Shown here one piece after another: positions 11,931-23,847 of a DNA stretch of 64,000 nt. This stretch comes from Henckelia pumila. Lineage: Eukaryota > Streptophyta > Magnoliopsida > Lamiales > Gesneriaceae. Under the pieces are notes generated by a model that was not told where the DNA came from, did not search any database, and saw only the letters and a list, made by a program, of their open reading frames with translations. The stretch's first letter is position 1. Every line of letters starts with the position of its first letter. The DNA lies in assembly GCF_033568475.1 (NCBI RefSeq), contig NC_133123.1, forward strand, positions 124,001 to 188,000. The letters are read 5' to 3'. The translations under genes and the position numbers were made by a program.

Positions 11931-12168
11931 CATGGGCGGATCTATTAAGGGGCAGGGGGAAGATGCCCCTCCTTGAGTTTTGATATCAAAGCGCTAGTAT
12001 GTCCTTAGATTTTAAAATTAAAATTAAGCACATAAAATTAAGTCATTTATCTAGAAGTCAAAGTTTACCACTTCGTGTGCCATTTAAAAATCGTCTTCGT
12101 AATTCAATGGAAGATTAATATCATAATGATAATTAAATTACGATTTATGTGTATTGAAAATGATATAT

Positions 12169-13571
12169 TGAAGTGATGGTATTTTCCTATGTTTTATTGA
12201 GTTAATTTGTGATGATTAGGTGTATTTTTATTGGTTAAATTCATGTTATAGTTTTTAATCATTGTATGTGATTTGATATATAAAAAGAGAATAAATGGAG
12301 CTAAAGATGGAAGGAAAGAGCGAGATAAGAGAAGAATTACAAAGAAGCAAAGATCAAAAAATCATATTTAATTTTAAATTAGTGAAAATTCGATCTTCAC
12401 CGTTCAGAATGAATTTCAAGATGTTTTAAAGCAGCTGTCCAAATTTCAGCTCAATCCGACGGCTAGATCTTTGGATATGAATTTTTCAAAATCGCTACTC
12501 GCTGAAAAAAAGTCGTGTTCGATCCTGCGAACTCGTGCGCCCTAGCGCACCTACAAGAAAGTGCAAGGCAGTAAGTTGGATTTTTTTTTTGCGCGCTCGA
12601 TCCGCCCAACTCGTCAGATCGAGCGCGCGAGACGTGAATTTCAGGAATTAGAATTTAATTAGGAAACTTTCTTGGGAAGGACTCTATTCTTTAAATACAT
12701 CATATAACTCAAAAATTACTATCTTTTGATCAATTCTGAAGATCTTTGGACGACAGAAAGCTTGAAGAACTCTCTTGGTGGCTAGGTTTTATCTTTTTTG
12801 TTCTTAGATTTAATTCTTTCTTAGTACTTGGTTAAGGAAGACGAAACCCTTGATTTTATTCACTTTGTGAGATTTTGATTTTCAATGTTTGATTTTTATC
12901 AAGTAACAAGAGTTGTTCTTATTTATTTCATGCTTGTGTGTTTGATTATTAGATTGATCACCTGATAATTTTTTCGTGCAATCTACCGCTAAATTAGAAT
13001 TCAAATCCGTAATTTTTTGAAACATCTAATTTGTGAAGCAACTGTGTTTAATATTTTCTGCTGTTGAATTTGTTAAATCGTAGGAACAACAATTGACTAG
13101 CCTAAATACATCCGTTGGTGCATGTGTTGTCTAGATTCACCGGTTTCACTCATATGAATGCTACCTTAGATTTAAATCTAGATTGCTGGTATTTGGGTTG
13201 ATTTATTGGTAAGGGTTAATCTAGAACGCTGGTGTCTAATTAACTAAGATTAAGGTAGAACAAGAATTAGATTTTTAATGGTGAATATTCAATGAAAATT
13301 AATTATTTTTAGGGAATCGATGATCGAGTGAATGATTTCAAGAGTGTAGTCGACCGATACCAAGTCTCGTTAATTTATTGATCTTCCTTATTTTAATTCT
13401 TGCATAGTAGTTTATAAAATCTAAAATCCCTTTATATTTATTTACAGTATTTTTAATAACACAAATAAATTTTACTGTTCTCGTGGGAACGATCCCTACT
13501 CTCGCTACTACATGTTTATTTAGTTAATCTGAGTTGGGTTAATTTGGGCGTGACACGACTAAGCGCTACCA
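12169..13571. mobile_element. Solo LTR, 1.4 kb
   Basis: Begins TGAAGTGATGG and ends GCGCTACCA (TG..CA), flanked by TATAT on both sides (12164-12168, 13572-13576). The interior contains GATCCCTACTCTCGCTACTAC near the 3' end and a CAGCTCAATCCGACGG segment, features I associate with LTRs of Ty3/Gypsy elements such as Tat/Athila (family assignment is inference). No internal domain or second LTR is present, so it is a solo LTR. The TSD is low-complexity, hence moderate confidence. Confidence 0.6.
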
Positions 13572-13844
13572 TATATTTCTTAGTTTGTTTTTGTCTCAAT
13601 TATATAGGTCACATTTTTTTTTTCAAATATATAGGCTTATATATATATATATATATAATATATTTAGTAATCTTGTTTCTACTTTTTTACTAATATTCTC
13701 CTATTAAATAAGTTTTGAAAAAAGTATACCTATTTTTGAATGAATCAAGTAGGGATAAAATATGAATTTTGTATGTAAATTCATTTTTTCAATAATTTTT
13801 CTTAATTTGTGAGTTTAAAAAAGAAATCTATAATTGGAACAGAT

Positions 13845-14071
13845 TGTTATAAATAAATTATTATTATAGGTGATTATCTTATTAAAGATATGTGATCAAG
13901 ATAAATATGTAAAAATAATATTTGTACATATTTGTATCTTGTAATCTTTCCTTATAAATAGGGGTGATTGAGTTCAATGAAATTTGTACGTGAGTATTGA
14001 CTTATAAGAATTCTCTATTCTCTCATGAATTCTCTCTACTCATCTCTCTATTTATATTATGATTTATAACA
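13845..14071 (+). repeat. 5' LTR of the Copia element
   Basis: 227 bp. It contains a good TATA box, TATAAATAGGGG, at about 13954-13965. Compared with the 3' LTR it has about 76 extra bases, so the partner LTR carries a deletion. Confidence 0.8.
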
Positions 14072-14109
14072 CGTTATCAGCACGATGCTGTAACCAACTG
14101 AGAATGAAA

Positions 14110-14960
14110 ATAATTCTCGTTTTATTGATGCTATTGGAATAGCACAACGTGTTGTCAATACTCAAATTTATGAGAGATATTCATTGGTGCTCTAGAAGTA
14201 GCACATAAAGAGATATTTATTGGTGATCCAGAAGTAGCACAATGAAATAATTGATATATTGGTGCCCATGAAATATCATGAATATGTTGATGGCTATAAA
14301 ATTGCACAACATGATTTTATATTGAGAATTTGAATAAATTCATGATCATGATACAATATACTGAGAATTTTGAGAGATTTACGATTTCAATTTTGATATA
14401 TCGAAAGATATTCATGAATTCATGATATAATATATTTAATATTGAGATATTCAAGATTAAGATCTGATATAAGATCAAATATATTGAGAATCTAAAGAGA
14501 TTCCTAGTTATAATATAATACATTGAGAATCTTAATAGATTCACGATAAATATGTGATATATGATTTCGTATATTGAGAAAGTGAAGAAATCATGATTGA
14601 TATCTGATATGATATCAAATATCTACAAATATCATTGAAGAAATTGATCTCATGTCAAAATATATCAATATTGACATATTGATAAAATGATGCAATATTG
14701 TATCAATATTGAAATATTGATAAAAAGATGAAAGATTTGATAATATTCATGAAAAATATTAATATAAGATCCAAGATTTTGAAATATTCTCGAAGAATAT
14801 AATTTAATGTCATTTTGGTTGTTGAGAATCTTATGAATTGAGAAATTTAGTACAATTTCACAAAGAATATCGATATATGATCTAAAATTGTCAATATCCA
14901 TAAGAAAAGATTATTAAAGATATATGTGAGATATATATCAAAAGATATTGACTTGATTTC
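14110..14960 (+). repeat. Degenerate tandem arrays in the Copia 5' internal region
   Basis: Two consecutive arrays of about 40-50-bp units. The first (14110-14310) repeats TTGGTGCTCTAGAAGTAGCA-like units; the second (14310-14960) repeats ATATTGAGAATCTAAAGAG-like units with a TGATAT core. The minus-strand frames of 75-78 codons in it are chance by-products of the periodicity. Confidence 0.6.
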
Positions 14961-17900
14961 GATTCAAATCATATATTTGTTCTTAATGCTCTAGAAGAAG
15001 CATGATTTATTATTTGTCACTATTATTATGAATAGCGACTTGATGTTCAATGATGAAGTGCATAGGTTATTGATTGACAATTACGAATGTGCGGTAGTAA
15101 GATTGCAATACTATCAACCGAAAAAGAAAAATAAATGTTAAACTCAATGAATTTGACCATCATCTATATTGAGCAACGATGATGATGGATTGATGGTAGT
15201 CTATGCATGATGATGTCAATGAGTTGATTTATGACTAACTTCAAGTCATTTTATTTATTTATTGAACTAATTTATTTTTTGTAAACTAAGTTTTTATTTT
15301 TGTTTAAACTAAATTTTGAAAAACTCTAGCATGTGTTTTTATTCACATAAATTATTTTGATGATATAAAATAAGATCTACAAAATTTGTGAATCTATTAT
15401 ATTGGTTAATAAATTGCATGAGATGTCACATTAATTGAATATGCAATTTGATGATAATTTTTTCTGATTTGAGAATTTTATATTTTAAGGATATATTGAG
15501 TTGTTACATCTTTATTCCATAAAATTTGATTATGAATTTTAAATTTTTCAATTTTTATTGTGAATATAAATTTTGAATTTTTTCAAAATCAATTGATTTA
15601 TGCTATCATTTTTTAAATGAATGATAGAGTATTTTTATCACATGTTATTATCTTACATGTAGAAACATGAATTTAATGTAAAATAATATTCGTGATAGAT
15701 TGAATATCATTATTGAAAGTAAAAGATCTACTTGGTGCGTACAAAAATTTGAAAAGGAATACAAATTCAATGTGAAATGATATTCATGATAGATCGAATA
15801 TTACTGTTGAAGGTAAAAAATCTACTTGATGCATATAGATATTTGAAAAGGTACGTCCAATTTTTAAATTTCAATTATTTTATTATAATATATTATTTGT
15901 AATATTTTGTTCAAGAAAAGACAATTATGAAAGTTGTCTGATTAATGTGGTTCGTTCTTTTAATTGAATGTGACAGTGCCAATGAACACAGTTGATACAC
16001 TGTAGTTTAATTCTTCAAGAAAGAATATGTCATCTCGTATGAAGCGAGATATGAATTATAAATTCGACGCAAAATATTGAGATATACGTCATAATCAAGT
16101 ATTGTACTAAACGTACATCGGTATCTGTATCACTATCGTACTGAACTACGTAAAGAGATTTTATTGATATCTATCAAGCAAGATATAAAAGTTTGTGAAA
16201 ATAGTTGATGTCTACAAAATCATATGTTTCATCGTATGTTTATTGAATGTTTAAAAGATCTAGAAGATCGTTTGAGTGACGATGAAAATAATGTTGTGCT
16301 TGATATTATAAAATAGTGATAAACATTGACGTATATGAATTTTTGAATATAGTAGATATTGATTTGGTTTAAATAGTATATTACAAATCAATATTTCTAG
16401 AAGAGCTAAAGAGCTTCAGAAGTATCATTGATACAAATACTTTCAAAGTTTGGCATAATGAATTGAATTGAACATTCAAATTATATATATAGTTGAAAAA
16501 CTATTGATAGTGTACAAAGATGTTAATGAATAAGCCAAATGTTCCTGGATCAATAAATATGGATGTTTTTTGAATCAAAAATCCAGAAGATTTTATGAAT
16601 TCTTATTGGCTTAACAAATTTGATATCACTATCATTAGCTCAAATTAGTAGAGAATCCTCATATTATCTGGAATAAATAAATAACGTGGGCCCACGAAGC
16701 GCAACATGATGTTTGCGAAAATACGTATTGAGAAAAACTTTCAGAATATATATTCAAGACAAGCTTGATCAAAAGAGGATATGCATATCAATTTTATGAT
16801 TATAAATAAATTGGTGTAGTTGATTTATTTTGCCTCCAATCAACTATTAAACTATGTGAATAAATGCGTCATAGTTGTGGATATCTGAAATATATATTAT
16901 GTCAAATGATTATGTATAGAAAGTTGATGTTTGTGCGAGAAATGCACTACATAAACTTCTTGAAGAGATTGTAAATATTTTAGAAATAAATTATATCTTA
17001 TGATCAATTATTTTGATCAATGAGATTTTATGACGTGAAATTCTCATTTGTTATTCCTGGAAAACAATGTTTTCAACATTGAGGGAGAGGAAATAGAAGC
17101 TACAAGAATATTTGAGATCGATCTCAATGAAATATAAAGTGAACATAATGTTCAAAGTTTAAATCTAAAATACACTATTTGATCTTGTGTATAAGATCGT
17201 TTAGATCCATTTATGTTCAAATTGAACAATTTAAAATCCTTAGTGACAAAGAACCCTTTAAAGAAAATAAGTGAATATCTCAATGCGAAAAGAATAACGG
17301 AGGCTGGTCGTTATAAAAGAATCGATGTCCTATAGGACCATATCTTATACTACTTGCAAATAAATGAAAAAAAAACGCTAAAAGCGTGAACGATCAATTA
17401 TTTCAATGAATCCAATTTAAATTATGTTATTAATGAAAAATAACAAGTATATTAAAATATGAGATTTCACAAATTATTTGGGATCGAAATGATATAATCA
17501 TTCGTTGTTTTGCTATTATGCAAAATGATGATTATTTTGAACTACAATTTGTAGAGATTGTCAATAACAAATGATTGACAAGTGACATGTTGTAACACCC
17601 GGTATTTTAATACGTAAATTCGCATGCATAAATAGGAAATTTATTTATTTAAAATTTTAGATTATGGGTTAAATATTTATGTGAAATTATTTATGCATGT
17701 TTTAAGTTATTTTTAAGCATTTAACCCATAATTAGTGATTTTCATGATTTATGGAAATTTAATTATTTTACCGCGTAGACGGGACCGTGGACGGACGAGA
17801 TGACAACTTTCTATCCAATTTATTTCATGAGCCTTTTAAGAGCCCAAAAATATTATTTTGAGTTTTATTTCCTCAAAATTATCAGCATTTAATTTTATAT

Positions 17901-18000
17901 ATTTTTAGGAGTCCGTTTTTATTCAAAATAAGCCAAAATAATGACTTTTTATTATCTTTAAAATTCCCTAAAATTATATATTTCGGGATTTTATTAAAGT

Positions 18001-20807
18001 TGAAACGCCCAACTACTAATAAATGCGGAAAAACTTTTTTTTTTATGCTATATACTATACATATACGCCCATACATATATGTATATAAAAATAACATACT
18101 TTTCTTAAGTAACCTAAAAAAAATATTAAATAAATAAATCCTTAAAAATGTTTCATGCATCAATTTAAAATAATAAACAATACTGCTGAAAAATCTCATA
18201 CGCGGAAACAATAATAAAATAAATCATGTTTCAAAACTCAATGCAATAATCTAAATAACTGCGACGGTCACGGGGTCCACTGCCATGCTCGCTCATACGT
18301 CCTCGCCACCGGTAGGAGCTACATAGACATCATCATACTCACCTGCACCATATAAGCGTAGTGAGCCTAGAGGCTCAACATGTCTAATCCTTGATAACGA
18401 GGTTTAAAATAATGCATCACATAATCATACTAATACATATAACTTACGTGGACATGCATGCATGATCTTAAAATAAATGCATCATAAAAATTATTCATCA
18501 TTAGTCGTACATACATCATAACTAATCATACATAACATAATTGAGCATGTCATAATCATAAAAACTGAGTATGGTCATATCCATGAATGTGACTAATAAC
18601 CGTGCCGACTGATCAGTCTAGAAACCATCGTACGTGGCGGTGGATAAATCCACCTCTATGCTGGTAGTAAACTACCTCTGTGCCAGTGGTAAAACCACTT
18701 CTATGCCGGTAGTAAAACTACCTCTGTGTCAGTGGTAAAACCACTTCTATGCTGTCACATCACTTCAATTTCCATAAAAATATTTTTCATGTTCAATTCT
18801 TAATCATAAACACATCATAAAATATTTCATGTATGCATGCACTGAAAATTTGTCCGTAATATATATTTAATTAATTTTAATAATAAATATACTTTTACTT
18901 AAAATAGACTTCATGCATAAAAATAATTAAATATATATTCCGGACTTAATTTATTTTCATGGATTGGTCCAGACTGCTGATCACTCACTCTAAGCCCATT
19001 AAACTTAAATAAAATCCAATAATCATATTTTAGCCCAAATAACTTAATTAAACTTAACTTGACCTAAATAAAATATTTAAGCCCAATTACTTAACTTAAA
19101 CCCAATAAAACTCTAGACTGGCCCAAAATCCACTGACTGGCCCAAAAATTCCTGTGGGCCTACGAGCCCATAAAAATCATTGGGCTAACTTAAAAATAAT
19201 TTTGAAAGCCCAAATAAAATTATTTGGAAGCCCAAATAATTTTATTTCTAATTAAATGACCCAAAAACCCATTAAAACATTAAACATTTTAAAATTAAAA
19301 TACTCGAGCCCGGCCCACCTAGCCCGGACCCGGACCTACCTGACCCGACCCTAGACCCTACTGACCCGACCCACTACCCTGACCCGACCCGGAACCACCC
19401 AGAACCCCCAACCCGATCCCCCCTCCTCTCCTTACCTTCGGCCGTGCGAGCAGCAGCTTTCCGGGGCTGCTGCCGCCGTGCTCCGGCCGTCCCCTGGCCG
19501 GATCACCACCACCTACCCCTAGCCCTCTTCAAGACGTTTCCAACAAGCTAAAAACCAGCCCAAACCGATCCCTAACGAAGGAGAACGAAGCAAAACCATC
19601 TATCCCTTAATCTGCTCGCGTCCTGCGCGCGACGCCGGACTTCCGACCGTTCGGCCGCCCAGCGCCGGCCACCACTGGCCGGAGCACAACTTGGATTACC
19701 TTCCCCTATGTCTTGTGGTTCTAACCCAACTGGAATCAGTCTAAAAAACGCCTTATGGACCGAGAACGACCCAATCTCCCAACATCGCTCAACCTGCGCA
19801 CCCTAGGACCTGTTCTGAACCAGCTCCTCTCCTGGCCATGCATGGCTCGAACCACTGGACCCAGCTCGACCCTAGGCACCCTAGGACACCCCTTGACCGA
19901 GCCACAACCTCTGGACCGAACCATGTTGGTTAAAAAACGTGAGTATGACCATGTGTCCACCAAATTATGCAACAAGCAACCAAAACTCCCATAGAATTCG
20001 AAATATTCATGAATAATTTTAAAATAAAAATATCATGCATGAATAGTAGCTTATATGGTGGTCAAATAAAAGTTTTAGACATGCCTTTGATTTTTAAAAC
20101 GAAGCTAGACCGCGTGAACGACTCCGGGACGACGGACCTACGAAGAACTCGAATTTTTCTTGAATAAATCGGCTATGGAGGCTGAAATCTGCTGTGGGGC
20201 GTGAAGAAGATGATGGAGAAAGGTTGGAGGCAGCTAAGGGAGTTGTCGGCTGATAAGGATTTGTGTAGGGTAGAAATTGATTTGTTTTGGTTTAAATAGA
20301 ATAGATAATGATTTAAATAAATAATAAAAATCAACATAAAGATAATATACCAACAAAACTTTATTTAAAAGTCCTCATAATAATAATAATCTGATGTAAA
20401 AGCATAAATCCCGAAATTAAAATTAAGGGAATTTTTAAAAGTGATTAAAAGTCATTATCTTGGCTAATTTTGGATAAAAAGGACTCCTAAAATTATATAA
20501 AATCAAATACTAAAAATTTTGAGATAATAAAACTCAAAATAATATTTTAGGGCTCTAAAAAGGCTCATAAAATCATTTGGGTGGAAAGTTGTCATCTCGT
20601 CCGTCCACGATCCCGTCTACGCGATCAAATATTTAAAATACTAAAAATCATAAAAATCACTAATTATGGGTTAAATGCTTAAAAAAATAAATTAAATCAT
20701 GCATATAAATCACATAATAACACATAAATTCATTTAACCCTTATTTTAAAAATTAATTTCTCCTAATTATGCATGCGAATTTACGTATTAAAATTCCGGG
20801 TGTTACA
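18001..20807 (-). mobile_element. Inner solo LTR of the same family, opposite orientation
   Basis: Read on the minus strand it starts TGTAACACCCGG (20807) and ends GGGCGTTTCA (18001), 2807 bp. The flanks are AAAGT on both sides (17996-18000, 20808-20812), a perfect 5-bp duplication. It is homologous over its length to the outer LTR, including the GGTGCAGGTGAGTA core and the CGTCGTCCCGGA stretch, but clearly diverged. Because it inserted in reverse into a sibling LTR, the two 410-bp outer arms look like long terminal inverted repeats. The frames at 19736-20167 lie in its GC-rich part and are not genes. Confidence 0.85.
18639..18745 (-). repeat. Array of five mini-hairpins in the inner solo LTR
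   Basis: Five perfect short inverted repeats at 18639, 18663, 18685, 18708 and 18731, spaced 22-24 bases: GGTGGATAAATCCACC, GGTAGTAAACTACC, AGTGGTAAAACCACT, GGTAGTAAAACTACC, AGTGGTAAAACCACT. Each has a 6-bp stem and 2-4-base loop. The sense direction of the LTR is the minus strand. Confidence 0.85.
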
Positions 20808-22207
20808 AAAGTTATCAGATTTCAATTATTATTTAGAGCTTTTAAGTTATATATTTCATATTTAAAATTTCTTATTAATATTTTTAATTATTCCAAAATT
20901 TTATTTTAATTAAAATTTCACCCTAATCTACCCAACCCTCAAGCCTCCAAGCATCAGCCGCCACCCCATTCCTTGTTCTTCATCTTCTTCATCGGCTAGC
21001 ATCTTTAAGGACTCCATAGTCACGATTTTGAAGCTTCCAAGTTGTGTCATCGTCGCCCCGTCGTCCCGGAATCGTTATACACGTTTCTTTTCTCTTCAAC
21101 TTCGGTGAAAGGCATGATTTTCTTTCCTATTTTTCGTACCTATCAGCTATTATAGTGTGTGTATTGTGTATGCATCGAAAACTTTAAAGATTTTCAGAAA
21201 AAGGTTTCGGCTTTCATGGAGTTTGTGACTTATCGTGTGTTTTTGATTGTCATGCTCACGTTTCTTAGCCATGGTTGCGCATGACTGCTGGTACGTGTTC
21301 AGAGGGTGTGTGTGAGTGGCCTGGACTCGAATGGCTCGAGTGGTTTGAGCCAAACGAGCCCAGGAAAGCCACAAAGTCGGACGGCCTCCCATGGATGCGC
21401 AGACTAGGGTTTGGGGAAGGGGGGTTCGGCTAAGGGCTCTAGGGTGCATGGGGCTGGGTCAAGGGCTAGGTTCGAACCGCCCAGACGTGGGCTACGTCTG
21501 GGCGGCGGCGCTCCAGCCAGGGGCGGCCGGAGCAGGCCGGCAGCAGCCAAGAAGCGACTGCTGCTCACGGCCGCAGCAGATTAGGGCTTAGGGTGCGATC
21601 GGGCTAGGGTTCCAGAGTTGGTCCGGGTCGAGTTATGGGTCCGGGTCGGGTCTGGAAGTAAGTGGGTTAAGTTAATTGGGTCCGGGTCCGGGATAAGTTA
21701 GTTGGGCTCGGAGATTTTATTTTTAAGTTAATTAATGAGTTTAAGTGTTTAATTGGGCTAATTAGTTTAATTAAATTAATCTGCTATATTTAATTTTTTT
21801 AGTGGGCTTAAATAATTAATTTAAGTTAGTCCACTAATTTTTTATGGGCTTTAGAGCCCATGAAAATTATTGGTCCAGTCTTTGGGCTTTTGGGCCCATT
21901 GGGCCAGAATAGAGTGTTAATGAGCCAGAATTTAAGAAATTTGGCTTGAGTGTTAGGGCCAGCAGTTCAGTACAACCCATGAAAAATTGCATGTGTCCTG
22001 AATATATATTTAATTATTTTTATGCATGGAAGTTATTTTTAATATTTATATGTTAGTATGAAATTAAATTAAATATATATGAAGGACACACATTTTATTT
22101 AAGTACATGCATTCATGAAATAATTTTTATGCATGATTTAATGTTTAAGGTTGAGCAAAAAGAAAATAATTTTTATGTTGGAAGTTGAAGTAGTGTGACA
22201 ATTTAAG

Positions 22208-22276
22208 GGGGATTCGTCCCCATATGTGAACTATTGAAGGGCAGTTTACTGCCAATTTAAGAGGTGATTCGTCACC
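22208..22276 (+). repeat. Array of three mini-hairpins in the outer solo LTR
   Basis: Homologous position to the array at 18639-18745. Hairpins are GGGGATTCGTCCCC (22208), GGCAGTTTACTGCC (22240) and GGTGATTCGTCACC (22263). Two have TTCG loops. The stem sequences differ from the sibling LTR but pairing is kept. Confidence 0.85.
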
Positions 22277-23270
22277 GTCACGTACGTTGGTTTACCACGC
22301 TGATCAACATTTAATGTATGCATGGTTATACTATGGATACGACCTTTCGATGTTAGAAAATACTTTGCTCAACAATGTTTATGTATTATTATGATATTCA
22401 AGATTAATTTAAGTTTATGTTATGCTCATGATATTTTTAAGCATGCTCATTCATGTATATGTTATGTATTAGTATTAAAGTGATTTAAATTATTTTAAAC
22501 CCTTGTTATGTTAGCATGTTGGGCCTCTAGGCTCATTACACTGATATGGTGCAGGTGAGTACGTAGAGGAAGATGTAGTACCCACCGGCGGCGAGTACCT
22601 ATGAGCGGACATGCAGTAACCCCGTGACCGTTGTCTGAGTCTACGTCATGTTTTGAATATTTTTATCATGTCATACATTTTATTTATTTTCAGTGGTGGA
22701 TATTATTACTCATTTTATTTAAATATTTTCAGTGCATGCAAATTTTATTTATTTTGCTTATGTCAGTATTTTATTAAATGTTTGACTCAGATATTTAATT
22801 TATTAAAGGTTGCATTTTTATTCAAGTTATTTATTTTTAAATCTATTTATTCTGTGCATATATGTATGGGCATGAATGTACATATTTTTACTTAGTAAGT
22901 ATATATAAAAAAAATTTCGCATATTTATTTACATTTAGAGAGTTAGGATCGTTTCACATGTTGCATATGAGCAAATATTAGCAAAATTTTTCAAAATATT
23001 TCAATTAGATTATGAGAAAATATTTTCACTTATAATGGATGCATTAATTTGATGGTGATATATTTAGAAATATACTCGAATGATTTGATGCTTAAAATAT
23101 CGTTTTTGTCAACTTGAAGAAGAATAAAATATATTTGGTCTTGAAGTACCATATCTTTGACAAAATCAGCATCTGAATCAATTTTTTTTTTGGCAAATAA
23201 GTGCACAAGATTGGAATAAGATGAGTTAATAAATTCAAGTGATGCTTGCAAGAGAGGGAGCAATCAAAGT

Positions 23271-23530
23271 TGTACTCTTTTTTTCCTGTCTATGATTTTT
23301 TACACGTGATTTTTCATAATAAAGTTTTTAATGAGAAAATTAACAAGTATCAAGAGATGTCGTACTCTTTTTCCTTCATTAGGATTTTGTCCCACTGGGT
23401 TTTTCTTGATAAGGTTTTAACTCAGCGCATCCATCGTCGGAAAGATATCCAAAGAAAATATTTGTTGTTGTACTCTTTTTCCTTCGTTCAGATTTTTCCC
23501 ACGGGGTTTCAAGGTTTTAACGAGGCAACA
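23271..23530 (+). repeat. Three imperfect copies of the Copia 3' repeat
   Basis: Units starting at about 23271, 23361 and 23470, each TGTACTCTTTTTCCTTC followed by a CCCACTGGGTTTTTC-like segment and an AAGGTTTTAAC segment. This lies between the polyprotein remnant and the 3' LTR, as in many plant Copia elements. Confidence 0.7.
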
Positions 23531-23622
23531 CTTGAGTCCCGATGAATTTCCCAGACATACATCTTGCCAAATGAAGATTTTGACGAATCGATTGCTTGTG
23601 CAAATAATCATCTAAGTGAGAG

Positions 23623-23773
23623 TGTTATAAATATATTATTATTATAGATGATTATCTTATTAAAAATATGTGATAAGATAAATATGTAAAGATAATATTT
23701 ATACAGATTTGTATCTCTAGTCTCTCATGAATTCTCTTTACTCATCTCTCTATTTCTATTATGATTTTTAACA
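23623..23773 (+). repeat. 3' LTR of the Copia element, shortened
   Basis: 151 bp, matching the 5' LTR at both ends but lacking the middle part that holds the TATA box. It is flanked on the right by CAGAT. Confidence 0.8.
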
Positions 23774-23847
23774 CAGATGAACTATTTTTTATCTTTGGTT
23801 TTTTGCCCTCCCTCGACAACATTCTTGAATCTGCCCCTGATAATATT

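Larger units (their letters stand above)
17591..22956 (+). mobile_element. Outer solo LTR of a TGTAACACCC family (interrupted)
   Basis: The plus-strand LTR consists of 17591-18000 joined to 20813-22956. It starts TGTAACACCCGG, ends GGATCGTTTCA, and is flanked by CATGT on both sides (17586-17590, 22957-22961). Without the inner insertion it is about 2.55 kb. It contains a GC-rich tract at 21390-21660 and the conserved GGTGCAGGTGAGTA segment at 22546. Long LTRs with TGTAACACCC ends are seen in some Ty3/Gypsy chromoviruses (inference). No internal region is present, so it is a solo LTR. Confidence 0.85.
13845..23773 (+). mobile_element. Degenerate Copia-type LTR retrotransposon, interrupted
   Basis: The LTRs (13845-14071 and 23623-23773) start TGTTATAAAT and end AACA, and the element is flanked by a perfect 5-bp duplication CAGAT (13840-13844, 23774-23778). 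The sequence directly after the 5' LTR (CGTTATCAGCACGATGC) is the usual primer-site region of many plant Copia elements. The 3' part shows decayed polyprotein remnants ending in GATGCTTGCAAGAGAGGGAG and the Copia-type 3' repeat CCCACTGGGTTTTTC. No long frame survives. Removing the nested insertion (17591-22956 plus TSD) leaves about 4.56 kb, a normal Copia length. Confidence 0.8.
11931..23839. mobile_element. hAT-type non-autonomous element carrying nested insertions
   Basis: The ends are CATGGGCGGATCTATTAAGG (left) and, in inverse, CAGGGGCAGATTCAAGAATG (right). Immediately outside are identical octamers ATAATATT (11923-11930 and 23840-23847), the 8-bp target duplication typical of hAT transposons. 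After removing the inserted LTR elements only about 570 bp belong to this element, so it is a non-coding relic of which no transposase remains. It is the host layer of the whole 12-kb stack. Confidence 0.8.

Noticed and set aside
14317-14901. Two minus-strand Ile/Tyr-rich frames
   Set aside because: Products of the AT-rich degenerate tandem array in the Copia element.
18639-18745. CRISPR-like array of regularly spaced repeats
   Set aside because: Units are hairpins with no unique spacers, in a plant LTR; no cas genes, and the organism is eukaryotic.
19736-20167. GC-rich frames of 66-79 codons on both strands
   Set aside because: They lie within the solo LTR, match no protein, and their openness reflects GC content.
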